This document shows positions 37,250 to 46,650 of a stretch of 64,000 bases of DNA, one piece after another. Below the pieces are notes generated by a model that was not told where the DNA came from, searched no databases, and saw only the letters and a program-made list of their open reading frames with translations. This DNA is from G963677445 sp963677445 (GTDB taxonomy: Bacteria; Bacteroidota; Ignavibacteria; Ignavibacteriales; Melioribacteraceae). The stretch spans positions 62,001 to 126,000 of the forward strand of contig CAXXGF010000028.1 of NCBI GenBank assembly GCA_963677445.2, in the 5' to 3' direction. The stretch's first letter is position 1; every line of letters begins with the position of its first letter. The position numbers were made by a program, and so were the translations under genes.

Positions 37250-39511
37250 ATGGCAGAAAATTTTTTAATGATCAAAAAAGTATATGAATCACTCGCCGCC
37301 AAACTGGACGCGGCCGCAAAAGTATTAAATCGTCCGATGACACTCGCCGAAAAAGTGCTCTATTCTCATCTTTATAAACCGGCGACCCGTGAATATGAAA
37401 GAGGAAAGGATTACGTGGAACTTGCCCCCGACCGGGTGGCGATGCAGGACGCGACAGCCCAGATGGCGCTGCTTCAGTTTATGCATGCCGGAAGGAAAGA
37501 AAGCGCCGTTCCGGCAACCGTGCATTGCGATCATCTTATCCAGGCTCAGACAGGCGCCGCCGATGATCTTAACAGGGCGAAAGATGAAAACAGTGAAGTT
37601 TATGATTTCCTCGAGAGTGTTTCGCGCAAATATGGAATAGGATTCTGGAAACCGGGAGCAGGTATTATTCACCAGGTTGTACTGGAAAATTACGCTTTTC
37701 CCGGTGGTATGATGATTGGCACAGATTCGCATACTCCGAACGCGGGCGGACTTGGCATGATTGCAGTCGGTGTCGGCGGAGCGGACGCTGTTGATGTTAT
37801 GGCGGGAATGCCGTGGGAACTGAAATGGCCCAAACTTATCGGTGTAAAACTGACAGGAAAACTTTCCGGATGGACCTCACCGAAAGATGTTATTCTTAAG
37901 GTCGCCGGAATTTTGACCGTAAAAGGTGGAACAGGGGCTATTGTGGAATATTTCGGACCGGGCGCGGACTCACTTTCCTGCACAGGAAAAGGCACGATCT
38001 GTAATATGGGCGCCGAGATAGGGGCAACCACCTCGATGTTCGGATATGACGCAAAGATGGCGGAATATCTGAAATCGACTGAAAGGGGAGATATCGCGGA
38101 ACTGGCTGATAAATATTCACAGCATCTTAAAGCAGATACTGAAGTTTATGAAAATCCTGAAAAATATTTTGACAGGGTAATAGAAATTGACCTGGATACA
38201 CTGGAACCACATCTTAACGGCCCATTTACTCCCGACCTGGCATGGCCTGTATCTGAAATGAAAGAAGCCGCGAAAGAAAAAGGGTATCCTGAAAAACTGA
38301 GTGTCGCTCTTATCGGGAGCTGTACAAACTCAAGTTATGAAGATATTGACCGCGCGGCCAGCATTGCCCGTCAAGCCTTATCCAGGGGAATCAAAGCGAA
38401 ATCACAGTTTACGATCACTCCCGGTTCGGAGCAGGTGAGAGCCACAATTGAGCGGGACGGACAGCTAAAAACGCTTGAAGATTTTGGCGGAGTAGTGCTC
38501 GCGAATGCCTGCGGGCCCTGCATTGGCATGTGGAAAAGAATGGATGTGAAAACAGGTGAAAAGAATACAATTGTTACATCATTCAACCGAAATTTTGCCA
38601 AACGTAATGACGGCAACCCCGAGACCCTGGCTTTTGTCGCGAGTCCTGAAATGACAACCGCCCTGGCCGCCGCGGGCAAACTTACATTTGATCCGGCGAA
38701 AGATGAGCTGGTAAATGAAAAAGGAGAGAAAGTTCTGCTGGACCCTCCAACCGGGGATGAACTTCCCGCGAACGGTTTCTCTAAAGGGGAGGTTGGTTAT
38801 ATTCCCCCGGCAAAAGATGGAAGCGGAGTGGAAGTGATCGTTAGTCCGGAAAGCAACAGGCTTCAGCTTCTCGAACGTTTCGCTCCCTGGAATGGTGAGG
38901 ATTATACAGGATTAAAACTTCTTCTTAAAGCGAGAGGTAAATGTACTACCGATCATATCTCAATGGCCGGACCATGGCTCAGGTTCCGCGGGCATCTGGA
39001 TAATATTTCCGATAATATGTTCCTCGGAGCTATCAACGCTTATACCGGTATTGCAGGCGAGGTGAAGGATCAGTTTAGCGGCGAAAGCAAGAGAGTGCAT
39101 GAAACAGCGAGAGGTTATAAGAAAGAAGGCATTGGCTGGGTTGTTGTCGGCGATGAAAATTATGGCGAGGGATCGAGCCGCGAACATGCCGCTATGGAAC
39201 CGCGTCACCTGGGAGGCAAGGCTGTTATTGTTAAAAGTTTTGCCCGTATCCACGAAACGAACCTGAAAAAACAGGGAATGCTGCCCCTGACATTTGAGAA
39301 TCCCGCCGATTATGATCTTGTTCAGGAAGATGACAATATCAGTCTTCTCGGAATTAAAGAGCTTGCCCCCGGAAGCAAAATCACAATGGTTCTTGAACAT
39401 AACGACGGATCGAAAGAAAAAATAGCGTTAAAGCATACAATGAATGAAGGACAGATTAAATGGTTTAAAGCAGGCAGCGCGTTAAACCTGATTGCTGAAA
39501 TGAATAAATAA
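37250..39511 (+). CDS. aconitate hydratase (mitochondrial-type)
   Basis: 753 residues, full length. Cluster ligands in GSCTNSSYEDI (residue about 354) and NACGPCIGMW (two Cys), substrate-binding blocks GGMMIGTDSHTPNAGGLG and GEGSSREHAAMEPRHLGG, and the swivelling C-terminal domain (LLKARGKCTTDHISMAG). Interconverts citrate and isocitrate in the TCA cycle. Starts with RBS caggtg near ATG 37250 and is followed by a terminator. Upstream 215 bp separates it from the ferredoxin gene. Confidence 0.97.
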   Translation: MAENFLMIKKVYESLAAKLDAAAKVLNRPMTLAEKVLYSHLYKPATREYERGKDYVELAPDRVAMQDATAQMALLQFMHAGRKESAVPATVHCDHLIQAQTGAADDLNRAKDENSEVYDFLESVSRKYGIGFWKPGAGIIHQVVLENYAFPGGMMIGTDSHTPNAGGLGMIAVGVGGADAVDVMAGMPWELKWPKLIGVKLTGKLSGWTSPKDVILKVAGILTVKGGTGAIVEYFGPGADSLSCTGKGTICNMGAEIGATTSMFGYDAKMAEYLKSTERGDIAELADKYSQHLKADTEVYENPEKYFDRVIEIDLDTLEPHLNGPFTPDLAWPVSEMKEAAKEKGYPEKLSVALIGSCTNSSYEDIDRAASIARQALSRGIKAKSQFTITPGSEQVRATIERDGQLKTLEDFGGVVLANACGPCIGMWKRMDVKTGEKNTIVTSFNRNFAKRNDGNPETLAFVASPEMTTALAAAGKLTFDPAKDELVNEKGEKVLLDPPTGDELPANGFSKGEVGYIPPAKDGSGVEVIVSPESNRLQLLERFAPWNGEDYTGLKLLLKARGKCTTDHISMAGPWLRFRGHLDNISDNMFLGAINAYTGIAGEVKDQFSGESKRVHETARGYKKEGIGWVVVGDENYGEGSSREHAAMEPRHLGGKAVIVKSFARIHETNLKKQGMLPLTFENPADYDLVQEDDNISLLGIKELAPGSKITMVLEHNDGSKEKIALKHTMNEGQIKWFKAGSALNLIAEMNK

Positions 39512-39531
39512 AAACTTCGTTTTTATGATTT

Positions 39532-39560
39532 GGCCCCGGTATAAAAGCCGGGGTTTTTTA
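39532..39560 (+). terminator. terminator after aconitase
   Basis: Stem ccccgg/ccgggg (39534-39553) with loop tataaaag and a T run (39554-39559), 25 bp after the stop. Confidence 0.88.
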
Positions 39561-41344
39561 TTTTAAAGCCGCATTTTCTAATCGGCAGCATTATTTACAT
39601 TTAATGTGAGTCCGATAGAAGCATTGTAAATGTTACAGATCCAATTTTCAGATAATTTTTCTTGTTATTCCCCTGTCGGGGCGCTGCTGTCAACTTAAGC
39701 CATCAAAAAGCCCCCGAACGCTTTAATCGATAGCAAATGACATCGGGATTGAATGGATAAATCCCAAATAATCTTTCGTACTCGTTCACGTAATCGTACT
39801 TCGTTCTCCTCTTTTCAAAAACGCTCAGGTTATTCTGGAACGAGGAGAACTACGAGTACCGCTTTGCCCCAAAAAGAATGTTTCATAAGAACGAAAAGAT
39901 ATTTTCACTATTGATGTCAATAATAGCCCAAAATCTTTTTTATGTTCCCGGGAATATTGGGGATTGAATATTTTTTCAATCCCTCCCCACGGGGTGTTCC
40001 CGCAGGGAATTCTCCCGACCTCCCCTTAAAATCTTAAGGGGAGGGGATTTCGATCTTTCATTATTGAAGAGTTTTCGCGAAGGTAATAATTATAATTGTT
40101 GCTGATGAATTTGAAATTAGATATTATTCCCAAATGGGGACTCCATTGCAGCCGGGAATAAATTAAAAAGCATTCAGTCTTATAAATCCCGTCGAAATCC
40201 AATTCGGTTTTTATCTCCCGCGGAGGAGCAAAGAAAAATGAACCTTATTCTTTAATCTTTTAACCTTCCAGGCAACAAGAATATATTTGAGAGAAAAAGC
40301 CAGTCTTTTTTTTACGAATATTTTGACTTCTTACCGGATTATGAACATCTCAAGGTAGATCAAACCCCTCCCATCCTCCCCTTAAAATCTTAAGGGGAGG
40401 GGATTTCGATCTTTCATTATTGAAGAGTTTTCGCGAAGGTAATAATTATAATTGTTGCTGATGAATTCGAAATTAGATATTATTCCCAAATGGGGACTCC
40501 ATAGCAGCCGGGATTAAATTAAAAAGCATTCAGTCTTATAAATCCCGTCGAAATCCAAATCGGTTTTTATCTCACGCGGAGGAGCAAAGAAAAAAGAAAC
40601 CTTATTCTTTGTTTTTTAACCTTAGTAGCAGAGAATCCCCCCCCTGGATAATTAACCTTGTTGCCTTTTTATTTCTTGAGGATTTAGATGATTATAATGA
40701 AAAAAAATGTCTGAACCATGATTAAAGGATTAAAGGAATATTTTTCGGTATCGGTATCGGTATCGGTATCGGTATCGGTATTAAGGAACCAGAGTAAGAG
40801 TATGATGAGCGGGTTGGGTGACTGCGGTGGCTGTGTTCATTTTTCCTGAGGGGTAGGATTACGATTTTTGTGTGCGAAGTTAAATTCTACGCAAAACGGC
40901 AAAATTTTATCGTACACAGCGAAGCGGTACTCGTAATCGTTCTCGTTCTCGAATAACCCGGGTGTTTTTGTAAAGACGAGTACGAAGTACGATTACGAGA
41001 ACGAGTACGATTCTTTCTTCGGTTTCAATTTTTTTTCTGGCTCTGCCAGTTTACGATTAAAACTAAAATTATTTCCTTTTGGTTCCGGCTTGTCCGGATT
41101 AAGAATTGTATGGCGGATTAAGAAATCACACCCGAAGAAAAGCCCTAAATATCCATCAAAAGAAAAGCCGCGAAGAGGTGAAAAATAATCACGCGGATGA
41201 ATACTATTTTCGATCTGAGTACGAATGAATATTAAAAAGATTGACTTTTAAATTTAGAGAATATAACTTGATAAATATAAAAATTAATTATGAGATAGAA
41301 TAATCTTAAAAATTATTGAACGCATTTTAAAGGGAATAGGGTAA
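39561..41344. repeat. 1.8-kb repeat-rich intergenic region with a direct duplication
   Basis: No gene. Holds an inverted relative of the 2020-2200 element (39676-40020), the palindromic cgttctcg module twice (39776-39861 and 40926-41011) and the ctacgcaaaacggc module (40881-40908). A 236-bp direct repeat occurs at 40020-40255 and 40376-40611 (blocks tctttcattattgaagagtt, gcagccggga, aaatcccgtcgaaatcc), offset 356 bp. A hexanucleotide array is at 40746-40781. Confidence 0.7.
40746..40781. repeat. hexanucleotide microsatellite (CGGTAT)x6
   Basis: Six perfect copies of cggtat. Located in non-coding DNA, so a size polymorphism is possible but no effect is visible. Confidence 0.95.
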
Positions 41345-43291
41345 ATGGATGAAATACTCAAGACGCTTGTTAAAATTGTTCCAATAGCGGAGTGGCTGCG
41401 GCATTGGGGTATTAGTGAAGAATTGAGCATAAGTCTGGCCGCGGTAATAAATTCAGTGATAATCTATCTATTGTGGAAAGCATTCAGGTATGGGGCAAAT
41501 CAACTAATTGACTATAAAACAGCAAAAGATCTTGCTCCTTTCTTTGAAAAACCGGCAGTTGAAAAATATCGCAAATATTATATTGAAACAAAAGGACAGG
41601 GGGAGTCACCTACTCGTGAAGAAGAACCGGGATTCGGTGAGAAATTCATTCCAAAGGAAAATCTGATTCCATTTTTTATCAAAAAAGTTTTTGATGAGAA
41701 TAAAGAAACCGACAAGTTTTATATGATACTCGCCGATTCGGGGATGGGGAAAACCACATTTATGATAAATCTTTATATGCGTTATCATTCTGTATTTAAT
41801 TTCAGGCGCAAGTATAAAATGAAACTATTTCCCTTTAGTGATTCAAGAATTCTGGAAAGAATTAAGAAGATACCTGAGGATGAAATAGGAGATACCATTT
41901 TACTGCTCGATGCTTTTGATGAAGATAAAGCCCTGCAAAAAACGAAAGAAGAAGAGGTCCTGACTGATGATGAACGTTTCCGCAAAAGAATGGATGAAAT
42001 AATGGAGGCTGTAGAGGATTTCAGGGAGGTTGTAATTACCTGCCGTTCGCAATTTTTCCCCGGGCATGAAAAGGATACTTATGAGCTGCCTGTCAGGAAA
42101 TATAATGATGAGGGATTCCATATACTGGCGAAACTTTACATATCATGTTTTGATAAGAAGGATATTAAAAAATTTCTCGGCAAAAAATATGGAGTTCTAC
42201 GTTTCTGGAATCTGAAGAAAAAAAGGAAGGCGGGGGAAATTGTTAACAATTCACCAAAGCTTATGGTAAGGCCAATGCTGTTAAGTTATATTGATCTGTT
42301 AGTCGATAAGGGAAAAATTTACAGAAACACTTTTGAAATTTATGAGCGTCTTATTGAGCAATGGCTGGAAAGAGAGGCAATAAAGAGGAAGTATCTAAAA
42401 GAACGTCCGGAATTTATTACCCGTCTCCGTAAGTACTCACAATTACTCGCGAAAGAAATATATCACAATCGTTCCTCAAACAGCTCGCTGGCTGTATGTA
42501 AAAAAGATGCGATGAAAATCAGGTCGGAAAATAATATAAATCTTGAAGACTATGAAGTAACCGGTCAGTCTCTTTTAACTAAGGACGCGGCAGGCAACTG
42601 GAAATTTGCTCATAAATCAATTTTTGAGTTTTTTATCGCGAATGAGGCTATCAAGGATAAGCGTTTTCGTAAACAAGTTAACTGGCGTAATTATGATATG
42701 ACCAGGAAATTTGTAGAGGAGGTTCTTGTCCCGGAAAATTTTGTATGGGTTGAAACTGATGAAACAGTTAACGGATTAGAAGACTTTTGCATCTGCAAAT
42801 ACCAGGTTACACAAAAAGAGTGGAAGGCGGTAATGGGGAAAAACCCAAGCATTTTTACAAGAGATAACGACCCGGTTGAAAATGTTTCATGGAATGACGC
42901 GCTGGATTATATAAAAAAGCTGAATGAAAAAACAGGATTAGATTACAGACTGCCGACTGAAGAGGAGTGGGATTTCGCGGCAAGGGGAGGTTTGAAAAGC
43001 AAAGGATTTGATTATTCAGGCAGCAATAATATTGATAAGGTTGCCTGGTATAGCGGCAATTCTGAATATAAAACACACCCTGTGGGTGAACTGGAAGCGA
43101 ATGAACTCGGGATTTATGATATGAGCGGAAATGTTTGGGAGTGGACCAGCACAGAAGATGGGGGTCGCCGTGGTGCGCGCGGCGGTGGCTGGGGCGATGA
43201 TGCTGAGTACTGCCGTGTTGCGTACTGTCGCTGGGATCGCCCTGGGGATCGCTGCGGCTATGTTGGCTTCCGCCGTGCCCTGGGTTTATAA
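41345..43291 (+). CDS. membrane-anchored NACHT-like NTPase with C-terminal FGE/C-type-lectin domain (DGR target-like)
   Basis: 648 residues. N-terminal hydrophobic helix at about 28-45 (LAAVINSVIIYLLWKAF), NTPase with Walker A LADSGMGKTTFM (about 134-145) and Walker B TILLLDAFDED (about 182-192) with the R-rich VVITCRSQFF sensor-like strand, as in NACHT/STAND ATPases, then a winged-helix-like region and from about 460 an FGE-sulfatase (SUMF1) C-type-lectin fold (CICKYQVTQKEWKAVMGKN, DYRLPTEEEWDFAARGG, GIYDMSGNVWEWTS). The last 38 codons (43178-43291) show DGR-like variation against the next gene. Membrane anchor + NTPase + variable ligand domain suggests a diversified sensor; its target is unknown. 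Co-transcribed with the KAP-like gene. Confidence 0.82.
   Translation: MDEILKTLVKIVPIAEWLRHWGISEELSISLAAVINSVIIYLLWKAFRYGANQLIDYKTAKDLAPFFEKPAVEKYRKYYIETKGQGESPTREEEPGFGEKFIPKENLIPFFIKKVFDENKETDKFYMILADSGMGKTTFMINLYMRYHSVFNFRRKYKMKLFPFSDSRILERIKKIPEDEIGDTILLLDAFDEDKALQKTKEEEVLTDDERFRKRMDEIMEAVEDFREVVITCRSQFFPGHEKDTYELPVRKYNDEGFHILAKLYISCFDKKDIKKFLGKKYGVLRFWNLKKKRKAGEIVNNSPKLMVRPMLLSYIDLLVDKGKIYRNTFEIYERLIEQWLEREAIKRKYLKERPEFITRLRKYSQLLAKEIYHNRSSNSSLAVCKKDAMKIRSENNINLEDYEVTGQSLLTKDAAGNWKFAHKSIFEFFIANEAIKDKRFRKQVNWRNYDMTRKFVEEVLVPENFVWVETDETVNGLEDFCICKYQVTQKEWKAVMGKNPSIFTRDNDPVENVSWNDALDYIKKLNEKTGLDYRLPTEEEWDFAARGGLKSKGFDYSGSNNIDKVAWYSGNSEYKTHPVGELEANELGIYDMSGNVWEWTSTEDGGRRGARGGGWGDDAEYCRVAYCRWDRPGDRCGYVGFRRALGL
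43178..43291 (+). other. putative DGR variable region 1 (C-terminus of NACHT-FGE)
   Basis: 38 codons from RGGGWGDDAEYCRVAY to the stop. Aligns gap-free with 45297-45410; 23 bases differ, 11 in codon position 1, 10 in position 2 and 2 in position 3. Invariant islands (tgccgtgttgcg, gttggcttccgcc, gccctgggtt) surround the changes. Consistent with adenine mutagenesis of AAC/AAT codons in a template repeat elsewhere. Confidence 0.78.
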
Positions 43292-43328
43292 CGGAATAAT
43301 TTAACCACAATTAAAATTGGCAGAAAAA

Positions 43329-45410
43329 ATGGAAAACGAAAAAATGCGGCCGGTAAAAATAATAAGTGACCATGTAGACGCCAAAGAAAAAAAACTCGCG
43401 TTTGGTTTTGATAACTATGCCATTGCTATTGCCGAGTTAATTGCCACTAAAAATAATAAAACTCCTTTTACTCTTGGAATATCGGGGGAGTGGGGAGCGG
43501 GCAAAACAACCCTTATGAAAGCTGTTGAGGATAAGTTAAAGCAAGAGTTTGATAAAGAGAATGTAAACGGGAAGTTCAGGAGAGTAAAGACTGTATGGTT
43601 CCAGTCGTGGAAGTATAAGGATGAAGATGAGGTTCTGGCCGCGCTGCTTGATGCTATATTAAAAGAGATGAAAAAGGACGCGACATCATGGGATAAAATT
43701 AAGGATGATGCTGAGAAAATATTAAAAAGCATAGATACAAGAAAAATAATTTCATTCCTTTCAGCAAAAACAATACAGGTGGATTTGACACAATTTTTTG
43801 GCGATTTAAAAGCAGACGATGCCGATTTTAAAGATTTTCTTTCATTCTATGATACGTTTAAAGAAACTTTTGAAGATCTTTTATGGAAATATCTTGGTGT
43901 TGAGGATAAGAAAGATAAAAAGGATAAAGCGGATAAAAGGGATGAACAGGCGGCGCTCGTTATCTTTATTGATGATATGGACCGCTGCCCCGCGCCGAAA
44001 ATAATTAAAATGCTGGAAACAATTAAACTTTTTATGGACCACCCCGGCTGTGTTTTTGTGCTGGGAGCCGCGAGGGGCATAATAGAAAAAGCGCTTGAAA
44101 ATGAAACGAAATATTCCAAAACTGACGCTGTGGAATTCCTCGATAAAATTATTCAGATAAACTTTCCGCTGCCGAAAAAAATTAAGGAGAATTCAGAGCA
44201 ATTTATTGAAGCCCTGGAAGAAAAACTTGAGCTTGATAAAAAATTAGATGATGAGCTGCTGAAAATCATTTTCCCGGTAATGGAAAATAATCCCCGTAAA
44301 ATTATTACTCTGTTTAATGATGTTAGTCTGCATACAAGGGTATTTGAGCATGAGAATCATGGAAGTGTGAATATAACTTTTGAAAAGCTTATTTTATGGA
44401 AAACTCTTGAAAAATATGACAGGGTATTTTTTAACCGGGAAATAATTGAATGGGGAAACTATCAATTATTTTTGAAAGATATTGATACCTATGAAGAAAT
44501 ACCTGATACTGAAAAGAATGATGAAGAAAAAGCGAAAGAAGCGCTGAACAAACCGGATTTATTAAGGTTCCTGAAAGATGGGAAAACTGTGCCTTTAATA
44601 AAAGCTCTCTCGATTGAAAAAAATGAACACAATGTGCTTGCCACTCACAGCATTTCCATTCAGGAGGAAAAAACCGAAAAGGAGCGGAGGGAGGAGGAGA
44701 GAGAATATACTCTTGAGAATGAAAAGGATTTCCCCGAAAGGGAAGATTATAAAGAATTAATTCATGTTGAAGGTGGCGAATATGATCTTGAGGATATTGG
44801 AACAAAAGAGATAAAACCATTTAAAATTGGGAAATACCCGGTAACGAACAGGTGGTTTGAAGAATTTATTCGGGCAGGGGGATATAATGAAAAAAAATAC
44901 TGGTCTGATGAAGGTTGGAAATGGAAAAGTGGTAACAGCATTAAGGAGCCGGAATTATGGAATGATAAGGAATTCAGCCACCCCGCGCAGCCTGTTGTGG
45001 GAGTATGCCGTTATGAGGCTGTAGCTTTTTGTAATTGGCTGAGTAAGGAAAGTGGAAAAAAATACCGGCTGCCAACAGAAGATGAGTGGCAGGCAGCCGC
45101 CAGCGGGAAAGAAGGGAGGAAATATCCCTGGGGAAATGAATGGGATAAAAATAAGTGCAATAATAGGGAGCTTGGCATAGGCAGAACGACAAAAGCAGGT
45201 TTTTTCAGCGCAGGAAAAACACCTGGTAACATTTATGATATGGCGGGCAATGTTCGGGAGTGGACAGGAATAGAAGAAGAGTTTGTCCATGTTCTGCGCG
45301 GCGGCAGCAGGTACCATGGCGCTGCGGACTGCCGTGTTGCGAGCCGTGACTGGGATCACCCTGGGAATCGCGACGCCGATGTTGGCTTCCGCCTTGCCCT
45401 GGGTTCATAA
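43329..45410 (+). CDS. KAP-like P-loop NTPase with C-terminal FGE/C-type-lectin domain (DGR target-like)
   Basis: 693 residues from ATG 43329; a TTG at 43317 would add four, and neither has a strong ribosome-binding site. Walker A GISGEWGAGKTTLMK and Walker B ALVIFIDDMDRCPA are those of KAP P-loop NTPases, followed by FPLPKKIKENSEQF and a helical region with a charged linker. From about residue 485 an FGE-sulfatase C-type-lectin fold (GKYPVTNRWFEEFIRAGGY, YRLPTEDEWQAAASG, NIYDMAGNVREWTG) ends in a variable region at 45297-45410. KAP proteins usually have inserted membrane helices, but none is visible here. Follows the NACHT gene by 37 bp. Confidence 0.82.
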   Translation: MENEKMRPVKIISDHVDAKEKKLAFGFDNYAIAIAELIATKNNKTPFTLGISGEWGAGKTTLMKAVEDKLKQEFDKENVNGKFRRVKTVWFQSWKYKDEDEVLAALLDAILKEMKKDATSWDKIKDDAEKILKSIDTRKIISFLSAKTIQVDLTQFFGDLKADDADFKDFLSFYDTFKETFEDLLWKYLGVEDKKDKKDKADKRDEQAALVIFIDDMDRCPAPKIIKMLETIKLFMDHPGCVFVLGAARGIIEKALENETKYSKTDAVEFLDKIIQINFPLPKKIKENSEQFIEALEEKLELDKKLDDELLKIIFPVMENNPRKIITLFNDVSLHTRVFEHENHGSVNITFEKLILWKTLEKYDRVFFNREIIEWGNYQLFLKDIDTYEEIPDTEKNDEEKAKEALNKPDLLRFLKDGKTVPLIKALSIEKNEHNVLATHSISIQEEKTEKERREEEREYTLENEKDFPEREDYKELIHVEGGEYDLEDIGTKEIKPFKIGKYPVTNRWFEEFIRAGGYNEKKYWSDEGWKWKSGNSIKEPELWNDKEFSHPAQPVVGVCRYEAVAFCNWLSKESGKKYRLPTEDEWQAAASGKEGRKYPWGNEWDKNKCNNRELGIGRTTKAGFFSAGKTPGNIYDMAGNVREWTGIEEEFVHVLRGGSRYHGAADCRVASRDWDHPGNRDADVGFRLALGS
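45297..45410 (+). other. putative DGR variable region 2 (C-terminus of KAP-FGE)
   Basis: 38 codons from RGGSRYHGAADCRVAS to the stop. Same invariant islands as region 1 (tgccgtgttgcg, ccctggg, gttggcttccgcc). Codon pairs such as GAC/CGC, CAC/CGC, AAT/GAT, GAC/TGC, TAC/GGC keep the last base. The GC-rich end may correspond to the initiation-of-mutagenic-homing site. Confidence 0.78.
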
Positions 45411-46120
45411 CGGCTATCCGGCATTGAGCTTGAGGGGGAGCCTGCCGGACTGCACAGAGCAAGGGAGCGCAGCGGAGCGGCGACCGGCGAAGGAAAGGAA
45501 GAGCAGGCGGGCCCTCCCGCGCCACAAAAAAGCTCCGGCGGGTAAAAAAACGCCAAACGAGAGGGGGTGATTTTTTTATTGTATTTCTAAATCGAAGTCG
45601 AAATCGGTTTTGGAAAGAAGCAGAGTAGTCCGTAAGAAGTGAAATTCTCCGCGGCGAACAGGCTGACAGAATTATTTTTACTCTGGTTCTACCAGTTTAC
45701 GATTATGATTTTTTGGAAAAATGTGCATATTTTTCTACCGGTGCGAAAAATATGCACACCAGCAGTTGTTTTAAAATTTAAAGGAATCTCCAGGTTCTAA
45801 AAATATCATCATGCCAAAATCATCAAATTGAGCCAGGGTTGAAAGTTTTCGGTTATTTGTGGGCTTCCGGTGTGATTGAGAAATGTTTCTCTAACGGGCT
45901 GAAAATGAAATAATTGTGACTTAAAATCTCTCGCGGTGAGGAACATTGGAATTTAAAACTGAAGGAGGAAAGCTAAAGAGAGCTAAATAAAAAAGGGGAT
46001 AAAAAAGTCATGTAAAAATTGCGGTATGGTTTTTGGATAAATATTGCCAGGTGACAATAATATTTGGAAAGAATGTACTCAGGTAAAAAACATAGATTGG
46101 TTAATTTAAGCAGACTCCAC
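45411..46120. other. intergenic after the NTPase operon
   Basis: Begins with a GC-rich stretch to 45570 containing short self-complementary blocks (gcagcggagcggcgaccgg), unlike the AT-rich remainder; it contains no template repeat. 45625-45690 matches 12405-12470 (gcggcgaacaggc, gacagaattatttt). No gene or reverse transcriptase seen. Confidence 0.55.
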
Positions 46121-46147
46121 AAAAAAGCCCCGGAAAGTTTCCGGGGC
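46121..46147 (-). terminator. terminator of tRNA-Thr
   Basis: Stem gccccggaa/ttccggggc (46127-46147), followed by T residues on the minus strand just beyond the tRNA. Confidence 0.85.
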
Positions 46148-46150
46148 CTT

Positions 46151-46226
46151 TGGAGCTGGTGAACGGACTTGAACCGCCGACCGGCTGATTACAAATCAGC
46201 TGCTCTACCAACTGAGCTACACCAGC
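46151..46226 (-). tRNA. tRNA-Thr (TGT)
   Basis: 76 nt. Acceptor gctggtg/caccagc, D-arm with agttggtagagc, anticodon arm gctga-tttgtaa-tcagc with anticodon TGT (reads ACA), T-arm ggttcaagtcc and an encoded CCA end. Clear cloverleaf on the minus strand, followed by a terminator. Confidence 0.97.
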
Positions 46227-46313
46227 ATTTTACAGACTTGAAATTTAGTATAACGCAAAAATAAAATCAAGAAAAAAATGTTTTTTTTACACAATATAAT
46301 GAGGAGTAAAACA

Positions 46314-46571
46314 ATGGATGCTGCGCGTGTTATGAGTGAAAAGGGAAACCCCCTGGCTGACCTGATTTCGGATGATGTTTATTCATTGCTTTCAGAGAAA
46401 GGTTTGATCAATGAAAAATCAGTCCGTGATTATCATATCAGGAAAAAATTCCATTTTCTCCGTTCAGAAAAAATCAGCGCCGGAGAAGCGATTGACCGAA
46501 TAAGAGAAGATTATCCTTACTTACAGTTTGATTCGATAAGAAAAATAGTTTACCATACCCCCAATAAATGA
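46314..46571 (+). CDS. small protein, unknown
   Basis: 85 residues from ATG 46314 (gaggag 7 bases upstream; upstream ATGs lack a site). Basic, helical; DAARVMSEKGNPLADLISDD and DYHIRKKFHFLRSEKISAGEAIDRI suggest a short DNA- or RNA-binding or regulatory protein, but I recognise no family. Confidence 0.65.
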   Translation: MDAARVMSEKGNPLADLISDDVYSLLSEKGLINEKSVRDYHIRKKFHFLRSEKISAGEAIDRIREDYPYLQFDSIRKIVYHTPNK

Positions 46572-46650
46572 GTAAATAGTTCCGCCAATTATCAGGAGCA
46601 GCCCGAATAAAAGCCGGCGGGCGCTCTTGCTAATTGCGGAGGGGTTTGTT

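Noticed and set aside
45283..45570. 95-codon frame over the end of the KAP-FGE gene
   Set aside because: Shadow in another frame of the variable region and GC-rich tail; no ribosome-binding site.
41345..46120. A DGR reverse transcriptase or template repeat beside the variable genes
   Set aside because: No RT motif (YxDD) occurs in any long frame in the window, and no third copy of the variable region with AAC codons is present. The retroelement, if real, is outside.
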